A stretch of 20,331 nucleotides of DNA from Clostridia bacterium (GTDB lineage: Bacteria; Bacillota_A; Clostridia; Christensenellales; Aristaeellaceae): NCBI GenBank assembly GCA_017397695.1, contig JAFQIF010000145.1:1-20331 (forward strand), in the 5' to 3' direction. Below the pieces are notes generated by a model. The model was not told the DNA's origin and did no database searches. It saw only the letters and a list, made by a program, of their open reading frames with translations. Shown here piece by piece: positions 13,793-20,331 of this stretch. Every line of letters starts with the position of its first letter. The first letter of the stretch is position 1. The position numbers and the translations under genes are program-made.

Positions 13793-13836
13793 AAAAAAGG
13801 GCCGGAAACGCTGTTCCGGCTCCTTTCTGTTTTTTG
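13793..13836. terminator. Bidirectional terminator between convergent genes
   Basis: GGGCCGGAA (13799-13807) pairs with TTCCGGCTC (13814-13822) with one G-T, loop of 6, with T-rich tails on both strands (TTTCTGTTTTTT on plus, CTTTTTTG on minus). It ends the MBL gene and the Nudix gene. Confidence 0.88.
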
Positions 13837-13841
13837 GCAGC

Positions 13842-14234
13842 TTAAAGATATCTCTTCTTGATTTCGTTCAGGAACACCTGATCCGCAGGACAGAATGCCA
13901 GCGCATCCATCTCCCCCGGCGTGATCCAGCGGATATCGTGATGCTCCAGCTTTTTCGGTTCGCCCTGTGCGATCTCCGCCTCATACAGCGTCAGATGCAC
14001 CGTCAGGTCCGGATAGGCATGCGTCACATCCATAAACGCATCGCGTACCTCCAGCGTCACATCCAGCTCCTCGCGGCATTCCCGTACAAGCGCCTCAGGC
14101 CCGCTCTCGCCGCGCTCCACCTTGCCGCCGACAAACTCCCAGAGCAGGCCTCTCGCCTTCTCCGGCGGCCTCTGGCAGGCCAGAAAACGGCCGTCACGCC
14201 AGATCAGCGCCGCCACGACCTCAATCGCCTTCAT
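13842..14234 (-). CDS. Nudix hydrolase, MutT-like
   Basis: Nudix pyrophosphohydrolase of 130 aa, of the MutT size class that cleaves 8-oxo-dGTP or related nucleotides. The Nudix box runs from G37 (GKVERGE, then REC, then REELDV to about 59), with D58 in place of the usual glycine, a substitution found in many MutT-like proteins. LLWEFVGGKVE (30-40) is the conserved lead-in. GAGGTGAT overlaps the stop codon of the TSUP gene, which ends 11 bases before this start, so the two are translated from one message. Nucleotide sanitation is the likely role; substrate is not determined by the sequence. Confidence 0.9.
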   Translation of the reverse strand: MKAIEVVAALIWRDGRFLACQRPPEKARGLLWEFVGGKVERGESGPEALVRECREELDVTLEVRDAFMDVTHAYPDLTVHLTLYEAEIAQGEPKKLEHHDIRWITPGEMDALAFCPADQVFLNEIKKRYL

Positions 14235-14245
14235 CGCGCATCACC

Positions 14246-15019
14246 TCAAAACAGCATCGTCCACAGCAGGCGCACAAACAGCAGCGCCAGCACGAACAGG
14301 AACATCGGCCGGATCAGCCTGGCGCCCTTCTTCATCGCCATGCCTGCGCCCAGGTAGCTGCCCGCCACGTTCGTCACCGTCGCCAGCAATACCGCCGGCC
14401 AAACCACCGCGCCGGAAAACGCATAGGTCGCCGCAGACGCCAGATTCGCGCAGAAGGCCACAAACTTCGTATTGCCTGAGGCCGTCGTCAGGTCCAGCTT
14501 GCACAGCAGCGCAAAGCCCAGCATGAAAAACGTGCCGCTGCCCGCGCCGTAAAAGCCCTGATAACCGCCGATTACCACACCGATAAACAGGCTGGCAAGC
14601 ACATATTGTCTTTTCGTCAGTTCACTCACGCGATTCTCCGCGCCGAAATTCGGCTTAGCGAGAATTACCGCCGTCACCACCGGCAGCAGCACGATCATGA
14701 TGATCTCCAGAATCCGCTCCGGCATGATCAGATTCAGCCGCGCGCCCAGGAATGCGCCCAGGATCGCCAGCGGGCCTGCCAACCAGGCCGTCGGCCAGTG
14801 AATCTTGCCTGCGCGCGCGTAGCGCAGCAGCGACGTAGCGCCGCCAAAGAAGATGGAGCATTGATTCGTACCCGTGACCACATGCGCCGGAAAACCGATG
14901 GCCATGTACATGGGCATGGACAGAAGGCCTCCGCCGCCGCAGACGGCATCGATGATGCCGCTGAAAAAGAACGTAAGCGCCAGAATTGCGCCCTGAATGC
15001 TCAGAATCTGAAAATCCAT
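14246..15019 (-). CDS. TSUP (TauE/SafE) family transporter
   Basis: Inner-membrane protein of 257 aa with about eight hydrophobic helices, of the sulfite exporter TauE/SafE (TSUP) family, which moves small sulfur-containing or organic anions. Each half has the family signature: GIIDAVCGGGGLLSMP then GTNQ (about 21-52), and GGYQGFYGAGSGTFFM then SGNTK (about 150-184). The start has a rather poor Shine-Dalgarno (AAGGGAAG). The malQ terminator fills most of the 54 bases between malQ and this gene, so its promoter is unclear. It is joined to the Nudix gene downstream. The transported substrate is unknown. Confidence 0.9.
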   Translation of the reverse strand: MDFQILSIQGAILALTFFFSGIIDAVCGGGGLLSMPMYMAIGFPAHVVTGTNQCSIFFGGATSLLRYARAGKIHWPTAWLAGPLAILGAFLGARLNLIMPERILEIIMIVLLPVVTAVILAKPNFGAENRVSELTKRQYVLASLFIGVVIGGYQGFYGAGSGTFFMLGFALLCKLDLTTASGNTKFVAFCANLASAATYAFSGAVVWPAVLLATVTNVAGSYLGAGMAMKKGARLIRPMFLFVLALLFVRLLWTMLF

Positions 15020-15037
15020 ATGCTCTTCCCTTCATCC

Positions 15038-15069
15038 TAAAAAGAGGCTGTACACGCGCACAGCCTCTT
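15038..15069 (-). terminator. Terminator after malQ
   Basis: Perfect 10-bp stem AAGAGGCTGT (15042-15051) with ACAGCCTCTT (15060-15069); on the minus strand it is followed by TTTTT. It sits 5 bases behind the malQ stop codon. Confidence 0.88.
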
Positions 15070-15073
15070 GATT

Positions 15074-16696
15074 TTATGCTTCTTCAGCAGTCCCGTTTTC
15101 AAGCTGAAGCTCCGCCTTAATCTCGGCGATGAGCTTTTCCTTGAGCGCCTTCTTTTCCAGCGCTTCCTTCTCGATCAGATCTGCAGCAGCCCAGTTCATG
15201 CGGCCGTAGCGCTTGGCCAGGTTCGCCAGCTCTTCAGCCAATTCGTCGGTAATCTGCTCCGCCTTTACGCGCCAGCGCCAGTTCTTGCCCACGGTGGAGG
15301 GCTGGTTCATGCGGCAGCTGTTGTCCAAGCCCATGTAATCCTGAATCGGAATGATGCAGGTATCCGCCTTGCTGAGCATCGCCACGCTGACGAACGGCTT
15401 GTGAATCTCGCTTTCCGGGGTATACGGATCGCAGAGATACTCGCGCGCCATCTTGCGCTCCTCTTCCTTGATGCCCGCAAACCAGCCGACGATGGTCTCG
15501 TTGTCATGCGTGCCGGTATAGACGACACAGTTGCGGTCATAGTTATGCGGCAGGTAATCGTTCGCCGCGCCGGTGTCGCGGGAATCGAATGCAAACTCAA
15601 GCACCTTCATGTTCGGATAGCCGGTATCCTTAACCAGCTGGCGCACGGTGTCGGTCATGTAGCCCAGATCCTCGGCGATCACCGCCTTATCGCCCAGGCA
15701 CTCCTTGATCCGGGCAAACAGCGCCAGACCCGGTCCCTTCTCCCAATGGCCGCCGTGCGCCGTCTTCGCGCCGTAGGGGATGGAGAAGTACTCGTCAAAG
15801 CCGCGGAAATGGTCGATGCGCACCACGTCATAGAGCTGGAAGCTGTGCCACATGCGGGTGACCCACCAGGAGAACTTTGTCTCCTTGTGATAATCCCAGC
15901 GGTAGAGCGGATTGCCCCAAACCTGGCCGTCGGCAGCAAAGCCATCGGGCGGGCAGCCCGCAATCGCGGTCGGCTGGTTATTCTCGTCCAGCTGGAACAG
16001 CTCCGGATGGGACCAGACGTCCGCGCCGTCCGGAGAGACATAGATCGGAATATCGCCCACAATCTGGATATGCCTGCTGTTGGCGTAAGCCTTGAGCTTC
16101 TTCCACTGCTTGTCAAACTGGAACTGCATATACATGTGGAATTCGATATCGAAGTACAGCTCGCGGCGGTAGTAGTCCATCGAATAGCCCCAGCGCAGGC
16201 GGATATCCCGCGGCCACTCCGTCCAGATCACGCCGCCAAAGAACTCATGCACCGCCATGAACAACGCATAGTCGTTGAGCCACCAGTGATTTTCGCTCAC
16301 AAACTTCTGGTATTCCGGATTGCGGCTGATATCGCTGCGCTCATACGCCTTACGCAGGAGCTTGAAGCGATTCTCATGCAGCGCGGTATAGTCCACATCG
16401 GCGGGATTATCGCCGAAATCAACCGCGTCGATCTCCTCCTGTTGGAGCACACCCTCCTCCACCAGCGCCTCGAGGCTGATGAAGTACGGGTTTCCGGCAA
16501 ACGCCGAGAACGCCTGATACGGCGAATCGCTCGACGCGCCGTAGCTGGTTGCGCCCAGCGGCAGGATCTGCCAGTAAGTCTGACCGGCCTTGGCCAGCCA
16601 ATCGACAAAGTCATACGCAGCCTGAGAGAAGCAGCCGATACCATACTTGGAAGGCAGGCTCGTCACAGACAGCAGAACGCCAGCGGAACGTTTCAT
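15074..16696 (-). CDS. malQ: 4-alpha-glucanotransferase (amylomaltase)
   Basis: GH77 enzyme that transfers alpha-1,4-glucan segments between maltodextrins and releases glucose (EC 2.4.1.25); cytosolic. At 540 aa it is about 40 residues longer than the common ~500-aa form. Conserved parts are GVLLSVTSLPSKYGIG (6-21), SPYQAFSAFAGNPY (58-71), the nucleophile D295 in VRIDHFRG, the acid/base E342 in IAEDLG, and D398 in THDNET. The extra C-terminus (about 503-540) is rich in Lys, Glu, Ala and Leu and probably helical. The ATG at 16696 is chosen because AAAGGAG (16705-16711) is 8 bases upstream; an in-frame extension of 19 codons has no such site. It lies downstream of pulA on the same strand but has its own promoter, with a possible operator in the leader. 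Confidence 0.95.
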   Translation of the reverse strand: MKRSAGVLLSVTSLPSKYGIGCFSQAAYDFVDWLAKAGQTYWQILPLGATSYGASSDSPYQAFSAFAGNPYFISLEALVEEGVLQQEEIDAVDFGDNPADVDYTALHENRFKLLRKAYERSDISRNPEYQKFVSENHWWLNDYALFMAVHEFFGGVIWTEWPRDIRLRWGYSMDYYRRELYFDIEFHMYMQFQFDKQWKKLKAYANSRHIQIVGDIPIYVSPDGADVWSHPELFQLDENNQPTAIAGCPPDGFAADGQVWGNPLYRWDYHKETKFSWWVTRMWHSFQLYDVVRIDHFRGFDEYFSIPYGAKTAHGGHWEKGPGLALFARIKECLGDKAVIAEDLGYMTDTVRQLVKDTGYPNMKVLEFAFDSRDTGAANDYLPHNYDRNCVVYTGTHDNETIVGWFAGIKEEERKMAREYLCDPYTPESEIHKPFVSVAMLSKADTCIIPIQDYMGLDNSCRMNQPSTVGKNWRWRVKAEQITDELAEELANLAKRYGRMNWAAADLIEKEALEKKALKEKLIAEIKAELQLENGTAEEA

Positions 16697-16767
16697 ATGT
16701 AAGTCTCCTTTACCGCCGCCCCAGTCGTACAGGGTGACGCAATTTGTGTACATGTACGAACAGGGCC

Positions 16768-16779
16768 GGAAACGTTTCC
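16768..16779. promoter_or_regulatory. LacI-type operator candidate in the malQ leader
   Basis: The perfect 12-bp palindrome GGAAACGTTTCC has the central CG and AAACGTTT core of LacI-family (MalR/CcpA-like) operators. It lies between the promoter and the malQ start codon, where a repressor would block elongation. A second palindrome, GTACATGTAC, is at 16748-16757. Confidence 0.5.
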
Positions 16780-16793
16780 ATACGTTCCGATAG

Positions 16794-16811
16794 AAAACGC
16801 CGCATGCGGCG
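16794..16811 (-). terminator. GC palindrome with short T tail upstream of malQ
   Basis: CGCCGCATGCGGCG (16798-16811) followed on the minus strand by TTTTC. It could end pulA transcripts or act as an attenuator in the malQ leader, since it lies downstream of the malQ promoter. The stem is short, so termination would be weak. Confidence 0.4.
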
Positions 16812-16854
16812 CTCCTATAGACTGCTGTCCGTCATTTCTTTGTCAGATACAATC

Positions 16855-16883
16855 AATATAGTACATCCCGGCCTATTTTGCAA
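16855..16883 (-). promoter_or_regulatory. Promoter of malQ
   Basis: On the minus strand TTGCAA (16878-16883), 17-base spacer, TATATT (16855-16860). It predicts a leader of about 150 bases before malQ. Confidence 0.65.
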
Positions 16884-16910
16884 GCATTTTCGCAAGATTG
16901 GGCTGAATAC

Positions 16911-18863
16911 TCATCGCCTGCCCAGCAACATGAGCGATACCGGCGCCATATCCGCCTCGCCTGTAACCGGAATCGGGCGCTTCCAGCGCAGGCTCGATTC
17001 TCCGTCCACAAGCAGGTTCCACACGCCCTCCGGCAACGCCAGTGAGCAATGCTCCTGCGTCGTATTCACCAGGATCATCAGCTCGCTGTATTTGCTGCCC
17101 TTGCCGCGGTTATCCAGCCTGATAGCAGCCGTACCGCGCTCAGGCCCAGCCACCTCGGTGATCCTGTCTCTGGCCTGCTCGCGCTTATCGCACAGACCCG
17201 GCAGCGTCTTCCGCAGCGCGATCAGCCCGCGATAATATTCCGTCAGCTCGCGAAAACGCGAAGCGCGCTTCCAGTCCAGCCGGTTCACACGAAGCGAGGA
17301 GCGATAGCTGTTGCGCACACCCAGCTTTGTGCGCCCAAAGTCCTCGCCGGAAAGCATGAAAATCCTGCCCTGGCAGCACAGGAGAATCGCCGCTGCCAGC
17401 TTATTGGCGCTGAGCACATCCTCGCGCCGCGGCGCAAAGCGCCTGTCGCCGTGCATGCTGTACACCAGCTTATCCCAGAGCGTCCAGTCGTCGTGCGAAG
17501 AGAGATAAGAGATTGTCTGCGAGGGCGCGGTAAACGCATGGTACGCATGCTCTCTCCCCGACCAGCCGCGCACGCAGCTGGCCAGCCACTCGCTGTTGAA
17601 CTCACCGCCGCAGACAAAACCCTTGCTGCGCGGATCGCTCAGGCCGCCCTTGACGGCGTCGCGCGTGTTATCGCAGAATGCACCGATTTCGGGATGGAGC
17701 ATATGCAGATTGTCCTTATGCGCAAGCTGTGTGCCCGGGCGCGGCGCGCATGCGCCTCCGCTCCACGGCTCGCCGAATACGAGCTTTTCACCTTCGCCGT
17801 ATCGCTCATCCAGCTCGCGTCGGATCCTGTTCATCAGGCCGGTATCCAGCGCGCCCATCAGGTCAAACCGGAAGCCGTCGATATGGTATTCCTGCGCCCA
17901 GTAGAGCACGGAATCGAGGATATATCGGGCGCACATGCTGCGCTCGCTGGCAATCTCGCTGCCGCAGCCGGAGCCGTTTGACGCGCTGCCGTCGTCGCGC
18001 TGCCGGTAATAATACCACGGTGCCGCGCCAAACAGGCACGAACGCTCCAGATGATACGTATGGTTATACACCACGTCCATGATCACACGCAGACCGTTTT
18101 TATGCAGGGCCTGAATGGCTTCCTTGAGCTCGCGGATGCGCACCTCGCCATGGAACGGATCGGTCGAGTATGAGCCCTCCGGCACATTGTAATTCACCGG
18201 ATCGTAGCCCCAGTTAAACGCGTCCGGGTCGCCCGCCTCATCCACTGAGCCATAGTCATACACGGGCATGAGCTGCACATGCGTATATCCCTGCTTTTTG
18301 AGATACTTAAGGCACGTCGGCCGTCTGCCCATCAGACCGACTGTGGTGTTTTCCAGCGTGAGCGCCTTATACTTGCCGCGATATATTTCCGGCACGCCGC
18401 TGGATGCATCGCAGGAAAAATCCTTCACGTGGATTTCGCAGATGATATCCTCGCTCTGGCGCTTGGGCGCGCGGTCGCGCTGCCAGTGCGGCGGGTTCGT
18501 ACGCTCAAGGTCGATGACCATGGAGCGCACGCCGTTCAGGCCGCAGGCCCTGGCGTAAGGATCGGCAATGAAGCGTGTTTCTCCGTCCACGATCACATCG
18601 TAGCCATAGTACACGCCGTCCAGATTCTCCGGCGTATCCCATGTCCACAGCCCGCGCTCTCCGCGCGCAAGGTCATGGCTTTCATAGGCCCAGCCCTCAT
18701 GGCCGCTATGGTGCAGGTAAAGAACAACGCGCTGGGCCGTCGGCGCCCAGAGCGCAAAATGCGTGCCGCGCGCCGTGACAAACGATCCCAGCGGCTCATC
18801 GCAGTGATACTGATATTCAAATCCTTCGCTATCAAAAAACGTCTTCAGCGCGGCTGCATGCAT
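16911..18863 (-). CDS. pulA: Type I pullulanase (debranching enzyme)
   Basis: GH13 enzyme that hydrolyses alpha-1,6 branches of pullulan, glycogen and amylopectin fragments (EC 3.2.1.41); 650 aa. An N-terminal CBM48-like domain (about 20-110) precedes the catalytic barrel. The type I pullulanase marker appears as FNWGYDP (216-222). The GH13 regions are DVVYNH (263-268), GFRFDLMG with nucleophile D334, VFGEPW with acid/base E365, and SSHDDWTLWDK with D458, where HDN is usual and HDD is seen. There is no signal peptide, so it acts inside the cell. The ATG at 18863 has GAGGAG 11 bases upstream; a TTG at 18890 is in frame but lies upstream of that site. It works with malQ just downstream to convert branched dextrins to glucose and linear maltodextrins. 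Confidence 0.95.
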   Translation of the reverse strand: MHAAALKTFFDSEGFEYQYHCDEPLGSFVTARGTHFALWAPTAQRVVLYLHHSGHEGWAYESHDLARGERGLWTWDTPENLDGVYYGYDVIVDGETRFIADPYARACGLNGVRSMVIDLERTNPPHWQRDRAPKRQSEDIICEIHVKDFSCDASSGVPEIYRGKYKALTLENTTVGLMGRRPTCLKYLKKQGYTHVQLMPVYDYGSVDEAGDPDAFNWGYDPVNYNVPEGSYSTDPFHGEVRIRELKEAIQALHKNGLRVIMDVVYNHTYHLERSCLFGAAPWYYYRQRDDGSASNGSGCGSEIASERSMCARYILDSVLYWAQEYHIDGFRFDLMGALDTGLMNRIRRELDERYGEGEKLVFGEPWSGGACAPRPGTQLAHKDNLHMLHPEIGAFCDNTRDAVKGGLSDPRSKGFVCGGEFNSEWLASCVRGWSGREHAYHAFTAPSQTISYLSSHDDWTLWDKLVYSMHGDRRFAPRREDVLSANKLAAAILLCCQGRIFMLSGEDFGRTKLGVRNSYRSSLRVNRLDWKRASRFRELTEYYRGLIALRKTLPGLCDKREQARDRITEVAGPERGTAAIRLDNRGKGSKYSELMILVNTTQEHCSLALPEGVWNLLVDGESSLRWKRPIPVTGEADMAPVSLMLLGRR

Positions 18864-18903
18864 GATATCAGGCGCTCCTCTTTCGGTCAATTATTCTTCT
18901 GAC

Positions 18904-18932
18904 AGTATAGCGTGTTTTGGCGTCAAGCGCAA
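18904..18932 (-). promoter_or_regulatory. Promoter of pulA
   Basis: On the minus strand TTGCGC (18927-18932), 17-base spacer, TATACT (18904-18909). The -35 is weak. Confidence 0.5.
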
Positions 18933-18935
18933 CGG

Positions 18936-19010
18936 GGAACGTTAGGGCTGCCGCCCTAAAACCTGCCTGAGGGACATTGTCCCTCAGACTCCCTTCTTCT
19001 CTTCGCGGCT
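18936..19010 (+). repeat. Double-hairpin intergenic repeat, copy 3
   Basis: Hairpin TTAGGGC-TGCC-GCCCTAA (18942-18959) and perfect 9-bp hairpin CTGAGGGAC-ATT-GTCCCTCAG (18967-18987), then ACTCCCTTCTTCTCTTCGCGG. This is the best-paired copy in the window. It lies in the divergent pulA/pgi gap, upstream of the pgi promoter, rather than behind a stop codon. Confidence 0.75.
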
Positions 19011-19054
19011 GAATGAAGAAATCTTGCAGTTTTTCGGGAACGATACATATTTTC

Positions 19055-19083
19055 TTGAAATTCATCTGAATTGCGAGTATAAT
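19055..19083 (+). promoter_or_regulatory. Promoter of pgi
   Basis: TTGAAA (19055-19060), 17-base spacer, perfect TATAAT (19078-19083). A strong promoter, fitting a central glycolytic gene. Confidence 0.82.
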
Positions 19084-19146
19084 TTTATCATGTATGAATA
19101 TCTGTACAGACGTATTCTCTAAGAAGAATTTAAGGAGGAATTTCCG

Positions 19147-20331
19147 ATGGTTGCCTGGAAGAACATGGATACCCTCGCTTCCTATCAGGAGCTGCTCAAG
19201 GCTAAGAAGGTCGATCTCGTGAGCGCGATGTCCGGCGAAGCCGGCGCGCAGCGCGTGAAGAGCTACACCGTGCCCATGGGCGCGCAGCTCGATTTCAACT
19301 ACGGCGCCCGTCCTGTGGACGATCAGATCCTCGCTCTGCTGGCCGCCTTCGCCAAGGAAGCGCAGCTGACCGAGAAGTTTGCCGAACTCTACAACGGCGA
19401 AGTGATCAACACCGGCGAAAAGCGCCGCGTACTGCACCACATGTGCCGCGGCCAGCTGGGCAATGCCGTCGTCGCCGACGGCGTGGACAAGCGCGAATTC
19501 TATGCGGGCGAGCAGAAGAAGATCGCTGAGCTGGCGAATAAGGTCCATGCGGGCGAGATCACTAACGCCGCGGGCGAGAAGTTCACCACCGTCGTGCAGA
19601 TCGGCATCGGCGGCTCCGACCTGGGCCCGCGCGCGATGTATCTGGCGATGGAGAACTGGGCGAAGGTCAACGGCACCCTCAAGATGAAGGCGGAGTTCAT
19701 CTCCAACGTTGATCCGGACGACGCCGCCGGCGTGCTCTCCAAGCTCGATCTGCCGCACTCCATCTTCGTGCTGGTCTCCAAGTCCGGCACCACGCTGGAG
19801 ACCCTGACCAACGAGTCTTTCGTCAAGGATGCGCTCGCCAAGGCCGGTCTGGACGCCTCCAAGCATATGATCGCCGTCACCAGCGAAACCTCTCCGCTGG
19901 CCAAGAGCGACGATTCCCTTGCTGCGTTCTTCATGGACGATTACATCGGCGGCCGCTACTCTTCCACCTCCGGCGTGGGCGGCGCTGTGCTGTCCCTGGC
20001 CTTCGGTCCGGAAGTGTTCGCTGAGTTCCTCGCCGGCGCTGCCGAGGCTGATGTGCTCGCCAAGAACGAAGACCTCCTCAAGAACCCGGCGATGCTCGAC
20101 GCGCTGATCGGCGTGTATGAGCGCAACGTGCTCGGCTATCCGAACACCGCCGTTCTTCCGTATTCCCAGGCCCTGAGCCGCTTCCCGGCGCACCTGCAGC
20201 AGCTGGATATGGAATCCAACGGCAAGAGCGTCAACCGCTTCGGCGAGCCCGTGGAGTACGAGACTGGCCCCGTGATCTTTGGCGAACCCGGCACGAACGG
20301 CCAGCATTCCTTCTACCAGCTCCTCCATCAG
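19147..20331 (+). CDS. pgi: Glucose-6-phosphate isomerase (3' end outside the window)
   Basis: Interconverts glucose-6-phosphate and fructose-6-phosphate (EC 5.3.1.9) in the cytosol. 395 codons are present and the frame is open to the window edge, so the C-terminus is missing; by comparison with the ~550-aa long-form enzymes, about 150 residues lie beyond. Visible markers are IGIGGSDLGPRAM (156-168), VSKSGTTLET, PGI signature 1 in DYIGGRYSSTSGVGG, and GTNGQHSFYQLLHQ at the very end, which contains the conserved active-site histidine region. The start follows AAGGAGGA about 7 bases upstream and a strong promoter. It is divergent from pulA and links the glucan-degrading genes and glucokinase to glycolysis. 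Confidence 0.96.
   Translation, partial: MVAWKNMDTLASYQELLKAKKVDLVSAMSGEAGAQRVKSYTVPMGAQLDFNYGARPVDDQILALLAAFAKEAQLTEKFAELYNGEVINTGEKRRVLHHMCRGQLGNAVVADGVDKREFYAGEQKKIAELANKVHAGEITNAAGEKFTTVVQIGIGGSDLGPRAMYLAMENWAKVNGTLKMKAEFISNVDPDDAAGVLSKLDLPHSIFVLVSKSGTTLETLTNESFVKDALAKAGLDASKHMIAVTSETSPLAKSDDSLAAFFMDDYIGGRYSSTSGVGGAVLSLAFGPEVFAEFLAGAAEADVLAKNEDLLKNPAMLDALIGVYERNVLGYPNTAVLPYSQALSRFPAHLQQLDMESNGKSVNRFGEPVEYETGPVIFGEPGTNGQHSFYQLLHQ

Noticed and set aside
15068..16702. A 544-codon frame antisense to malQ
   Set aside because: Shadow of the GH77 gene, which carries all catalytic motifs on the minus strand.

Overview
The window looks like the chromosome of a GC-rich anaerobic Bacillota (Clostridia-type) bacterium, probably from a gut or rumen. 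HPr kinase/phosphorylase (HprK), a stand-alone PTS IIC protein, a ROK glucokinase, a type I pullulanase, strong AGGAGG-type ribosome binding sites and sigma-A promoters with many extended -10 elements all fit that group. Genus cannot be fixed from the sequence. I see no rRNA, tRNA, CRISPR array, phage genes or full transposase genes. Every gap between genes is shorter than 300 bp.

Layout. 1-229: structured repeat or RNA-like hairpins. 230-2139 (minus): hprK followed by ROK glucokinase. 2345-5079 (plus): GH51 arabinofuranosidase, then an orphan PTS IIC membrane protein. 5155-6272 (plus): nitroreductase and HD-domain nucleotidase pair. 6416-8117 (plus): AlaA-like aminotransferase and a small bacterial PH-domain protein, each with its own promoter and terminator. 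8237-9967 (minus): sirtuin deacylase followed by a PfkB-family kinase. 10106-13777 (plus): MATE efflux pump, radical SAM protein, metallo-beta-lactamase-fold protein. 13842-18863 (minus): pullulanase, 4-alpha-glucanotransferase, TSUP transporter, Nudix hydrolase. 19147-end (plus): glucose-6-phosphate isomerase, cut by the window edge.

How the genes work together. Much of the window serves carbohydrate use. Pullulanase debranches alpha-glucan, MalQ rearranges maltodextrins and releases glucose, glucokinase phosphorylates it, and Pgi sends glucose-6-phosphate into glycolysis. The arabinofuranosidase feeds in arabinose from plant side chains. HprK sets carbon catabolite repression by phosphorylating HPr at Ser46. 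The rest are housekeeping or maintenance genes (alanine synthesis, nucleotide clean-up, NAD-dependent deacylation, efflux).

The least explained content is non-coding. A family of GC-rich double-hairpin repeats has compensatory stem changes between copies at 165-220 (minus), 11474-11545 and 18936-19010, plus a partial copy at 12884-12915. Three of the four sit directly behind stop codons. One copy lies inside a 205-bp segment bounded by perfect 15-bp inverted repeats, so it resembles a MITE. Two tandem hairpins at 67-105 and 133-172 share a tandem G-A internal loop and have covarying stems, which looks like an RNA motif. Several promoters carry palindromes that may be operators, the clearest being a 16-bp perfect palindrome within the promoter of the PH-domain gene.
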